This document shows, piece by piece, positions 8,060 through 15,326 of a DNA stretch of 21,211 nt. Position numbers and translations under genes: made by a program. The notes beneath the pieces are model-generated. The model saw only the letters and a list, made by a program, of their open reading frames with translations, was not told where the DNA came from and made no database searches. The stretch lies in NCBI GenBank assembly GCA_045597945.1, contig JAZLLD010000079.1, forward strand, positions 1 to 21,211. Direction: 5' to 3'. The stretch comes from Colimorpha sp045597945. Lineage in GTDB: Bacteria > Bacteroidota > Bacteroidia > Bacteroidales > P3. Within the stretch, counting starts at the first letter, position 1. Every line of letters starts with the position of its first letter.

Positions 8060-8134
8060 TTGAGGGCCCGTTGTAAGCCCGTTGAAGACCCGTTCCTGAG
8101 AGCGGGTCTTCAGCGGGCTTACTGCGGGGTCTTG
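8050..8134. repeat. 11-base tandem repeats in both orientations forming a long hairpin
   Basis: Four direct units of 11 bases lie at 8050-8060, 8061-8071, 8072-8082 and 8083-8093 (TGAAGCCCCAT, TGAGGGCCCGT, TGTAAGCCCGT, TGAAGACCCGT). After an 8-base gap, three units of the reverse complement follow at 8102-8112, 8113-8123 and 8124-8134 (GCGGGTCTTCA, GCGGGCTTACT, GCGGGGTCTTG). The inner units pair as 20-base arms (8073-8092 with 8103-8122) with a single wobble and a 10-base loop. Eleven bases is not a multiple of a codon, so this is not a coding repeat. It may end or stabilise the upstream transcript. Confidence 0.75.
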
Positions 8135-8163
8135 CCAGGGGATTTCAAACCCCATTTTGGCAA
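8132..8163 (+). terminator. Nested hairpin downstream of the repeat array
   Basis: TTGCCA (8132-8137) and GGGG (8138-8141) pair with CCCC (8150-8153) and TGGCAA (8158-8163), giving a 10-base-pair stem with a 4-base bulge ATTT and an 8-base loop. There is no clean T-run after it, so the terminator label is tentative. It overlaps the last 11-base unit by three bases. Confidence 0.4.
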
Positions 8164-8215
8164 ACATGAGAGCACCGCAACACAGTAGAGCTGACACAAT
8201 CCTACGATAGACGCA

Positions 8216-8248
8216 AGAGCGAAGGAAGAGCGAAGGAAGAGCGAGGGA
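8216..8248. repeat. Second 11-base tandem repeat (three copies)
   Basis: AGAGCGAAGGA at 8216-8226 and 8227-8237 is followed by AGAGCGAGGGA at 8238-8248. The unit is purine-rich and unrelated in sequence to the array at 8050 but has the same 11-base period. No reading frame uses it. Confidence 0.75.
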
Positions 8249-8417
8249 GTAGACACTGCTCAACCCTTGTAAACGCGCTAACATTTCGGCTGACAGCCCG
8301 CGGCCAACATTTCTCAAATTCCGCATCTCAAACATCCTTACTTATTGCAATAAAAGCCATCACATAAAACAAGACAAAAACAATATTAATTTCTGTTACG
8401 AAATAAGAAAATTTGTG

Positions 8418-8425
8418 TATCTTTG
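8418..8425 (+). promoter_or_regulatory. Putative -7 box of the CHAT operon
   Basis: TATCTTTG followed by CAAAA matches the Bacteroidetes -7 consensus. No clear -33 TTTG lies 19-21 bases upstream, so the promoter may be weak or need an activator. The transcript would carry a leader of roughly 145 AT-rich bases before the ATG at 8577. Confidence 0.5.
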
Positions 8426-8576
8426 CAAAATCAATTTATTATTAGTTGCGTAGAAAAGAAATAGCAAAACAATTGTCAATCAAGCATCTACTTCACAATA
8501 TCCACTTTATAGAAATAATCTGTCCTGAGTTTAGAATACCCTCAAAACACAACAACCGACTCCTTAATTTACAATT

Positions 8577-11500
8577 ATGAATAAAAAAATCTGTTTTTTC
8601 CTATTGGCATTTACCTTTCTTTTGCCTAGTATGGCCCAACAGATTAATAAGGCTGATGTGCTAAAAGAAGTATCTACCTTGGTAAACAACAAAGAGCACA
8701 TCCAATGCATTCAGAAGGTTGATGAATTCGAGAGGGATTACAAGGGCGAGAAGGATTCCTTATATGTGGCCATATTGTATAAACGCGCATTCTCCTATTA
8801 CGCATTAGGAAAACAAGCGGAAGGCGCTGAAACTTTGCAGACTTGCATTGATATCTATAAGGCATTCAACAAAGAGGATTGGATGATGCATTACCTGTAT
8901 TGGAATTATTGTAGAGTAGCATCAACTGAACTTCCCCGATATCTACAGAACCTCCATGCTCTAATGAAATGCAAATACTGGGAATATAGTGATTATTTTG
9001 TTTATGAGAAAAAAGTTTGTGATTATGGTGGAGTCGTCTGGCGTATGAGTAGCCCTGAGCGAGAGAAATTCCTTGCTGAGGAAGAAAAGGAACTGAAAGG
9101 TTTGAATAAAGTTGGCTTTGAAGCATTCTTTCTCTATATGAAGGGGAAAGTATTACTATATGAGGGTAGTTATGCCCAATTTTACTCAGAAGACAACTAT
9201 CTTGACCAAGCCATGAACAATCTTTCCCAAGCACGAGTTAAATTCAAGGAGCTAATGAATAGTCATGACGACCCGAATCTAGGCTTCCTATACTTTAAAA
9301 CCTTGAAAGAACTCGGAGACATTTGTGAACATCACATGAAATTTTTGTCAGTCGCTCTCTATAGAAAGACTCAGCTTGAACTATCCACTAAGTATTGGAG
9401 AAAATGGGGCACGCGGGGATTCATAAATCCCTGGGAATACAAATACCATGGCGCTGATAGTTATCAAATACTCCATTCCTATGTAGAAGACCTAGAGAAG
9501 ATCGACAATTACAAAGCAATAGCCTCCACTTTGCAACAAGTAAAAAAAAGCGAAGAGTGGAATTTGCTGGATGAATCAGAAAAGGAGTATTATGAGACAA
9601 CCTTGTCGGATGCTATTTCGAAAGTAAGCAACACCAGAAGTACCACAAATGGATCTGACGAGGATGCTGGCTGGAGTTGGAATTTAGAAAACGAATACGG
9701 AAAGGCCTGTGCCGAAATAGAACAATTGCTAAAAAACAATGCATCAGATGCTGAAATTATTAAAATCATAGAAAGAGTCCGAAAGAATGGTGAGGATTGG
9801 TATACGAATTCTGATGACTGGTATATCCTTCTTTCTGGAAAATTGTTATCCAAATATGGACGTACAGAAATAATTAAAAATATAATTGGGGATCATATTT
9901 GGGATTTATTTAGAGATAGCCATGGAGAATTACATATTCTTTATGATTATATCACAAATGACAGCGGTGATATTTCAACTTGCAAAAGTTTGATTGACTC
10001 AATTAGATCGATGGGTGGTGTAAATGGTGATAGATCAGGAGAGTTATTTACATGTTTATCGACGGCATACGACGCTCAAAAAAAGTTTCCTCAAGCAATT
10101 AGGGCGCAGGAGTTAGTATGCGAGATAGTGCGCACCGATAGATCCCATCCCGATTGGCAAGATAAAGACCATTACGTTGATACCATACGTACGTATCGAG
10201 ACCGCTTAAATACTGAGGAAGCAACAAATTCATGGGTGATGGATTATGCCTTCACTGAAGAGATAGAGGCATATCTTAGAATGTCTGATTTGTACCTAGA
10301 ATCAGGTAACTACGAAAAACAATATGAATACCTGGCCAAGGCATTCGAGGCATCAAACATAATTGTATGCTATGACTTGACCATAGGTACAGATAGTCAT
10401 GCTGATAAAGTGATAAAAAACAGATGGTATGTTTACAACTATATCATGGGGCACCTGCCTATCGCCATTGAGAAATATCCTAAATTTGCAGAACTTGCAT
10501 TGCGTGCGGCTTATATGTGGCAAGGTTTCATGTTAAATCAAAATAATGTCATCTATCAAGATGTTTTGCCAGACACTAATGAAAAGGCTTCCATTTTCTA
10601 TAAAATGAGCAAGATATTTCGAAGTGTCATTGAAGACGACTTGACTGAATATGGCGAAATACAAGGAGAGAAGCAAATCTATTATGAAAATGCATTGTAC
10701 AATCTGAACAAAATCCATCCAGTAAGATTTGTACACCAGAACTCTATCGTAGACTTTGATTTTATAAAGAACAACCTAAAAGATGGCGAGGTGTTTGTGG
10801 ACTTCTTTACATTGTATGTTGATACTGTTTATGCGTATGAAATACCATCATTGAAAGAAGAGAAATGGTGTGCTGAACGAGGAGGAATAACTTACGCCAT
10901 AATCACACGCAACAATTGGGATACACCCAAAGTGGTGGAAATTGGCAGCAACCATGGCAAAGGGATGCTTAGTGGAGATTGGAACTTGGAGCAATATCAG
11001 TTTACGGACTCGGTAGCCCGCATAAGCGAACTCCACAACGATGTGAATTTCGGTCGCTATTGCTGGGGTAAGATAATTGAAGCGGCAGAATTGAAACCGC
11101 AGGAGAATATCATATTCGTTCCATCAGATTTTCTGCACCACTATGCTATTGAATATCTTCCAATAAATAATTCACAAAGAATGTCTGACTTATATGGTAT
11201 GTATCGTATCTCTTCGGCAATCGAATTGAAAAACAGAGGTGTGGCACTTGCCGAGAACGACCGTGTAGCAGTATTAGGCGATTTGAATTATACAGGCAAA
11301 GTAAGGCCCACCCCTGTGGATGATAAGCAGATGAAAAATAGAAAGAAGATTGGAAAAAATAAAAAACAGCAAGAAGAAATATTCATAAACACGAGAAAGA
11401 CATCCTCTACACTGGAGTTGACCGATAGGGAGAAATTAGACACTCTTGCTGGCGGACACAAAGAGATCGACTCTATCGGCAAAATTTTCGGAGCAAAGTG

Positions 11501-12107
11501 TACTATGTATACCAATCTTGCCGGCACAAAGAAAGCCCTGGCCAATATGGACTGGGAATCACCTGCCGTATTACACATCAGCACACATGGGTTTAATTTG
11601 AATTACACGGATCTCGACTCCACTGAGCACCAAGTGCTATTCGGTAAAAGAGATACTGTTTATGATAATGCAGAGAGGTCAATGTTTGAGACAGGCTTAT
11701 ATTTATCAAAGCCCAGTAGCAAGAACCTCAAAGACGGAATCATCACCGCAAAGGAAATCAGTATGCTAAACCTAAACAACACTAAGCTTGTTGTGCTCTC
11801 AGCCTGCGCTTCGGCAACAGGTACAGCAAACAACACTGGCGTTTACGGCCTGACACGAGGGTTCAAGGTTGCAGGAGTAAAGGCAGTGCTCGGTTCGCTT
11901 TGGCCCGTGGATGACAATGCCACATCAATCCTTATGGCATCATTCTATAAATTCATGAAGCAGGGAAACGATGCATACACATCACTGCTCAAAGCCCAAG
12001 AGGCCGTGAGGAATTATGAGGTTGAGGACGTTCACTACATCGGTTCAAACAACATTTATGCAGCCCCCTACTACTGGGCAGGCTTCATATTGGTTGACGG
12101 ATTATAA
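8577..12107 (+). CDS. Exported TPR-like/CHAT-domain caspase-like protease
   Basis: This is a 1176-residue protein. Residues 1-20 are a signal peptide (MNKKICFFLLAFTFLLPSMA) without a lipobox Cys, so it should be released into the periplasm or beyond. About 25-720 is an all-helical region with TPR-like character (for example LYKRAFSYYALGKQAEGAE, then MSDLYLESGNYEKQYEYLAKAFEAS). From about 740 the CHAT domain begins (DGEVFVDFFTLY, YAIITRNN, IIFVPSDFLHHYAIEYLP). The predicted catalytic pair is His1004 in HISTHG and Cys1077 in LSACASATG, followed by GLTRGFKVAGVKAVLGSLWPVDD and the family-typical end YYWAGFILVDG. A Lys/Arg-rich insertion (about 919-945) interrupts the domain and may be a flexible or processed loop. 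It leads an operon, 12 bases before the CHASE2 gene. Codons are AT-rich, unlike the flanks. The substrate is unknown. Confidence 0.9.
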   Translation: MNKKICFFLLAFTFLLPSMAQQINKADVLKEVSTLVNNKEHIQCIQKVDEFERDYKGEKDSLYVAILYKRAFSYYALGKQAEGAETLQTCIDIYKAFNKEDWMMHYLYWNYCRVASTELPRYLQNLHALMKCKYWEYSDYFVYEKKVCDYGGVVWRMSSPEREKFLAEEEKELKGLNKVGFEAFFLYMKGKVLLYEGSYAQFYSEDNYLDQAMNNLSQARVKFKELMNSHDDPNLGFLYFKTLKELGDICEHHMKFLSVALYRKTQLELSTKYWRKWGTRGFINPWEYKYHGADSYQILHSYVEDLEKIDNYKAIASTLQQVKKSEEWNLLDESEKEYYETTLSDAISKVSNTRSTTNGSDEDAGWSWNLENEYGKACAEIEQLLKNNASDAEIIKIIERVRKNGEDWYTNSDDWYILLSGKLLSKYGRTEIIKNIIGDHIWDLFRDSHGELHILYDYITNDSGDISTCKSLIDSIRSMGGVNGDRSGELFTCLSTAYDAQKKFPQAIRAQELVCEIVRTDRSHPDWQDKDHYVDTIRTYRDRLNTEEATNSWVMDYAFTEEIEAYLRMSDLYLESGNYEKQYEYLAKAFEASNIIVCYDLTIGTDSHADKVIKNRWYVYNYIMGHLPIAIEKYPKFAELALRAAYMWQGFMLNQNNVIYQDVLPDTNEKASIFYKMSKIFRSVIEDDLTEYGEIQGEKQIYYENALYNLNKIHPVRFVHQNSIVDFDFIKNNLKDGEVFVDFFTLYVDTVYAYEIPSLKEEKWCAERGGITYAIITRNNWDTPKVVEIGSNHGKGMLSGDWNLEQYQFTDSVARISELHNDVNFGRYCWGKIIEAAELKPQENIIFVPSDFLHHYAIEYLPINNSQRMSDLYGMYRISSAIELKNRGVALAENDRVAVLGDLNYTGKVRPTPVDDKQMKNRKKIGKNKKQQEEIFINTRKTSSTLELTDREKLDTLAGGHKEIDSIGKIFGAKCTMYTNLAGTKKALANMDWESPAVLHISTHGFNLNYTDLDSTEHQVLFGKRDTVYDNAERSMFETGLYLSKPSSKNLKDGIITAKEISMLNLNNTKLVVLSACASATGTANNTGVYGLTRGFKVAGVKAVLGSLWPVDDNATSILMASFYKFMKQGNDAYTSLLKAQEAVRNYEVEDVHYIGSNNIYAAPYYWAGFILVDGL

Positions 12108-12119
12108 ACGAAAAGAAAG

Positions 12120-13313
12120 ATGAAGAAAAGGAAATTATTCAACAAATTACAGAGATTCAAATGGCTGTTAGTAGCCATGTCTGTGACCGTAACAACATTT
12201 ATTTTTGCCAACTCGCTGAAGAATTATCTTCAAAGCGAAGCTGCATTCTCAAAAACATTCAAATCGGCAGATTATATATTGCTGGATTGCTATGAAAGTA
12301 TAGAAGAATCAAAGCTTGTAGGAATCCGCAATCCAAATGTTGTTATCGTTCATGATGATGAATGCAATAGAACTGAAACGGCTTCGCTTATTCACGCCAT
12401 TGATAAGTTATCACCTGCCGCCATTGGCATTGACCATATATATGAGGAAAAACATCCTCATGATGATCCTATACTTATCCAGGCCATCAATAGCTGTAAT
12501 TCTCCTATAGTCTTAGCTTCGGTATTCTCGTTTGATACAGAATATCAGAAAAACACAACGAACAAATTATGTGCATTCTCCGATTCTCTGAAAGATGCCA
12601 CATGGGGTGTTGCTAATCTTGACGAGCCCAACGTCAGTCCTCAGCACATAATTAGACGAGTATGCAAATCATATTCATTAGAAGATGGCTCAATGGAGAA
12701 TTCTTTCGCATACGAATTGGCATTACAGTCTAAATTGTCCAAGGATGAACTATCTAAAGCACCTTCATCCTCATTTATTTGTTTTCGAGGGCTTAACACT
12801 GATAGATTAAGCTGGGACGAGATACTTAACGAAAATAAAGATGCTGATGATACTGAATATATAGAAAATCTGATAAGAGGTAAGATTGTACTGATTGGTA
12901 GTGGTCACGACCAGGGAGACCTGCATATAATACCTTCTGAGGAATGTATTTCCGGCGTTGAAATACATGCAGCTTCAATATACACTCTGCTTAACAACAA
13001 GCATGTAACAGAATCACCTAAATGGGTCAACAACATGACTGCTATCCTTTGTGTGTTTATTTTCTCAGTACTGCTATATTACTCCAGCAAGAGATTGGGG
13101 CGTTTGGGCAATTTATTTATCAGAATCGTCCAAGCTGCCATGATGCTCTTGTTTATCATCCTGGGTTACGCATTTTATCAAAATGAACAAAATCCTCTGT
13201 ATATTGATTTCTCTACATCAATTGTAATGATAGGCGTGTCTGCCTTTACATTTGACATCTTAATCGGAATGTATTGTATTTTAAAATTTGGCTATAAAAA
13301 AATAAAGAAATAA
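12120..13313 (+). CDS. CHASE2-domain membrane protein without an output domain
   Basis: The product has 397 residues. A single N-terminal membrane span (about 14-32) is followed by an extracytoplasmic domain with CHASE2 features: NVVIVHDDE (about 73-81), LSPAAIGIDHIYEE, then IRGKIVLIG (252-260) and ISGVEIHAASIYTLL (277-291). Three more spans follow (about 302-322, 331-352, 363-389) and a short basic tail. CHASE2 is a sensory domain usually joined to a histidine kinase, cyclase or protein kinase. Here the protein ends after the spans, so it has no cytoplasmic signalling domain. The gene sits 12 bases after the CHAT protease and one base before the next gene, so the three are one operon. I infer that this protein anchors or controls the exported protease; I recall CHAT and CHASE2 occurring in one polypeptide in some bacteria, which would support this. 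Confidence 0.85.
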   Translation: MKKRKLFNKLQRFKWLLVAMSVTVTTFIFANSLKNYLQSEAAFSKTFKSADYILLDCYESIEESKLVGIRNPNVVIVHDDECNRTETASLIHAIDKLSPAAIGIDHIYEEKHPHDDPILIQAINSCNSPIVLASVFSFDTEYQKNTTNKLCAFSDSLKDATWGVANLDEPNVSPQHIIRRVCKSYSLEDGSMENSFAYELALQSKLSKDELSKAPSSSFICFRGLNTDRLSWDEILNENKDADDTEYIENLIRGKIVLIGSGHDQGDLHIIPSEECISGVEIHAASIYTLLNNKHVTESPKWVNNMTAILCVFIFSVLLYYSSKRLGRLGNLFIRIVQAAMMLLFIILGYAFYQNEQNPLYIDFSTSIVMIGVSAFTFDILIGMYCILKFGYKKIKK

Positions 13314-13314
13314 T

Positions 13315-14151
13315 ATGAAACGATCACTCCTACTAATTCTATGTTTATTGTTTTTCTCACAGTCCTTTGCTCAAAAGTATCAGATATACTCCTTTGATCG
13401 AAAGGTCATGGTAAAGAAAAATGGATACAAATGGCAGTCTGCCAAGCAAAGAATGACTCTTGAATATAAGGATTCTGTGAAGGTTTTTGCGAACTCTAAT
13501 ATCAAATTATTAGAGGTTTCGTCTAATCAGATTTTCGAATGGAAGGAATCGGGAACTTACAGAGTTGAATACATAATCAAAGAATGTAGGAAAAGGCAAG
13601 CCGATTGGCTTTCACGCTTGTTTACAAAACTGTACGAGAACTTTACAGGAGAACAGCCCAAATTTTATTGGACAACAGGAGCAACAAAAAAAGGCGACAA
13701 TGATTATCCGTTAGAACGTGTTTTAGCCCAAAGACTAAAAAAATACGCTCAAAATAAACCAACTAAAGACACTCGTCTTATTGTTGAGACCATAAGTTTA
13801 AACAACAAAGAATCTTATCTTAACATCAAAAACAACACTTCCGAAATATTGTATATCAATGTGATGGTATGGGACACAAAAGAAGTATCGCCTGAGCCTG
13901 TTCTGCTGTATAATATCCAGTTTAACCTTGATGGTGAAAAAAAATGGGTGATGTTGCCCGCCCAACCCCATTCCGACCTACCTCTTTCAGAATTTGTCAT
14001 TTCAGAGAAAGATGGTTTTGAGTATATCGTTTTTGGGACAACGAAGCCGTTTGGCGTTGATGCTTTTAGTCGTTCCTACAATGGAGACACCTCAAATGAC
14101 ATTAATAACGATGAATTTGGAGACATAATTATCGGAACAATGTTGGAGTAA
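13315..14151 (+). CDS. Secreted operon partner, possibly DUF4384-like
   Basis: A 278-residue protein with a cleavable signal peptide (MKRSLLLILCLLFFSQSFA, then Q) and no lipobox. Residues 20-90 look like small beta-rich domains (YQIYSFDRKVMVKK, then IKLLEVSSNQIFEW), loosely like a FecR or SH3-type fold. About 150-245 (YLNIKNNTSEILYINVMVWD, KKWVMLPAQ, GFEYIVFGTTKPFGVDAF) resembles DUF4384, a beta-sandwich often found with caspase-like proteases; this match is weak and made by eye. The ATG is separated from the CHASE2 stop codon by one base, so the gene is the third of the operon. It has the same AT-rich codon use as the CHAT gene. A role as substrate, inhibitor or ligand-binding partner of the protease is possible but not shown. 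Confidence 0.7.
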   Translation: MKRSLLLILCLLFFSQSFAQKYQIYSFDRKVMVKKNGYKWQSAKQRMTLEYKDSVKVFANSNIKLLEVSSNQIFEWKESGTYRVEYIIKECRKRQADWLSRLFTKLYENFTGEQPKFYWTTGATKKGDNDYPLERVLAQRLKKYAQNKPTKDTRLIVETISLNNKESYLNIKNNTSEILYINVMVWDTKEVSPEPVLLYNIQFNLDGEKKWVMLPAQPHSDLPLSEFVISEKDGFEYIVFGTTKPFGVDAFSRSYNGDTSNDINNDEFGDIIIGTMLE

Positions 14152-14165
14152 TAATACACTTGGGC

Positions 14166-14208
14166 TCAAGCAATTGTCATTTCCGAATTGCAGATGACAA
14201 TTGCTTGA
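14166..14208. terminator. Perfect 15-base inverted repeat after the CHAT operon
   Basis: TCAAGCAATTGTCAT (14166-14180) and ATGACAATTGCTTGA (14194-14208) are perfect reverse complements around a 13-base spacer, 14 bases after the last operon stop codon. The spacer contains GAATTGC, which could pair with the left arm instead. No T-run follows on the plus strand (an A-run does), so it may be an RNA 3' end structure, or a protein site, more than a standard terminator. Confidence 0.55.
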
Positions 14209-14264
14209 CCTCCTAAAAAAAGCGAGAATAATAAAAACATATCAATCCTATCATTTGTAATATC

Positions 14265-14708
14265 GTGACAACAAAAGAAATAGAAAACAGATGTATAGCC
14301 AAGCAGCAGGAGCTGCTGGATAAGTACTTTGGCAACCTCGTACATGAGGCCGTTTACGAAAGACCTGAGACAATCGGCAACTACGTGCCAGAACTTCCGC
14401 TAAAAGTGGAAGCTGAGTATCGTGACTTTTTAGAATCGTTATGGGCAGAGATTGCTCCCAACGATCCTCGCTCTCTAGATGACATTCTCAACAGAGGTCA
14501 TATTAAAGACATGGTAACGGAGGATGACCGCGAAGGTGTTGGACAGGCCTACAATGATGCCAAACACCGCACCTTATGGGAACGTATAACAAAAAGCAAC
14601 TACAAGGACGTTGCCTACTATAAAGGATTACTACAATTGTACGCAAAGGAACTGCTTTGCAGTATGAGAATTGATTTTGTTGAAGATTTGAAGACGATCG
14701 ATAAGTAA
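14265..14708 (+). CDS. Small cytoplasmic protein of unknown function
   Basis: I do not recognise this 147-residue protein. It has no signal peptide or membrane segment and looks mostly helical and acidic. Notable stretches are KQQELLDKYFGNLVHEAVYE near the start, PNDPRSLDDILNRGH in the middle and YYKGLLQLYAKELLCSM near the end. GTG at 14265 is the only plausible start: an in-frame TAA at 14232 closes the frame upstream and no ATG or TTG lies between. It follows the hairpin after the CHAT operon by 56 bases and has intermediate to AT-rich codons, so it may belong to the same transferred block, although it lies beyond the possible transcript end. No clear promoter was found upstream. Confidence 0.65.
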   Translation: MTTKEIENRCIAKQQELLDKYFGNLVHEAVYERPETIGNYVPELPLKVEAEYRDFLESLWAEIAPNDPRSLDDILNRGHIKDMVTEDDREGVGQAYNDAKHRTLWERITKSNYKDVAYYKGLLQLYAKELLCSMRIDFVEDLKTIDK

Positions 14709-14774
14709 TGTTCGACTATCACTATCGTAACAATAAGAATCTGAACAAATACCACCGAAAAACAACAAGAGAAT

Positions 14775-15167
14775 ATGAGATATTGTTTTCTTTTATTGGC
14801 AGCTGGAGCTCTGCTTGGGGCTTGCTCGAATGGCAGTACTGAAACTAGGGAGGGTATGGCGAGTCACACTATTGTCGGAAACGACAATAGGGATGAGGAC
14901 GAATGTGTCGAGAGCGACTCTTTCTATGTGAATTATCTCTACGAAAGGGCTTGTTATTGTTTTGTTATTTCCGGCGAAAGCGACAACGGTCGTAGCCTGG
15001 AGGTGACGGTGGGGGTGGATCGCTTTGGCGATGGCGAGACTTATTTCCAAAATGAGCAGGGTAAATGGACGCACCTTGAGGTGGAATTTTCGAATGATGG
15101 CGTGATAGAAGGCTTCGACGCCGACGGCGAGCATTATCTCTTCAAAGTAGTGGAAAGAATCTTTTGA
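14775..15167 (+). CDS. Small lipoprotein of unknown function
   Basis: A 130-residue product with a signal peptide ending in the lipobox LLGAC (Cys at about residue 17), followed by a polar Ser/Thr/Glu-rich linker. The remainder is acidic and looks beta-rich: ACYCFVISGE, SLEVTVGVDRFGDGETYF, WTHLEVEFSNDGVIEGF and a final LFKVVERIF. It contains three Cys besides the lipidated one (in ECVES and ACYCF). I do not recognise a family. The ATG at 14775 is 66 bases after the preceding gene. Codon use is mixed, between the AT-rich block to the left and the GC-rich genes to the right, so this gene lies near the edge of the composition change. Confidence 0.7.
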   Translation: MRYCFLLLAAGALLGACSNGSTETREGMASHTIVGNDNRDEDECVESDSFYVNYLYERACYCFVISGESDNGRSLEVTVGVDRFGDGETYFQNEQGKWTHLEVEFSNDGVIEGFDADGEHYLFKVVERIF

Positions 15168-15256
15168 TTGCAATGATTCTTGGCCGACTCCTATGTTCAA
15201 AAAAACATACACATTAATATGCGAATCAACATATTAAGCATACCTCACAAAAAATA

Positions 15257-15289
15257 TTTGTCATTATTCAAAAAATGTTCTTATTTTTG
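15257..15289 (+). promoter_or_regulatory. Promoter of the second beta-helix lipoprotein gene
   Basis: TTTG at 15257-15260 (-33) and TATTTTTG at 15282-15289 (-7) are 21 bases apart. The ATG follows 37 bases after the -7 box, a leader length similar to that of the paralogue at 6603. Confidence 0.65.
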
Positions 15290-15326
15290 TAGTCCGAAAA
15301 AAAATATTAACTAAATCTATAATCTC

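Larger units (their letters stand above)
8019..8576. other. Gene-free interval with structured repeats and a leader
   Basis: I see no credible gene here. The left part (8041-8163) holds GC-rich hairpins built from an 11-base tandem repeat, 8216-8248 holds a second, unrelated 11-base tandem repeat, and 8340-8576 turns sharply AT-rich and contains the promoter and a leader of about 145 bases for the CHAT operon. The frames that cross this interval are extensions of shadows of the lipoprotein gene. Confidence 0.6.

Noticed and set aside
8050..8134. CRISPR-like array
   Set aside because: The units are contiguous without spacers and only 11 bases long, so this is a tandem repeat, not a CRISPR.
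7940..8335. Minus-strand frame of 131 codons over the 11-base repeats
   Set aside because: It overlaps the end of the lipoprotein gene and both repeat arrays and has no domain or promoter.
8577..14151. Classification of the CHAT operon as a CRISPR- or gasdermin-linked defence system
   Set aside because: There is no CRISPR array, Cas gene or gasdermin-like small pore protein in the window, and the protease carries a signal peptide, which does not fit a cytoplasmic defence effector.
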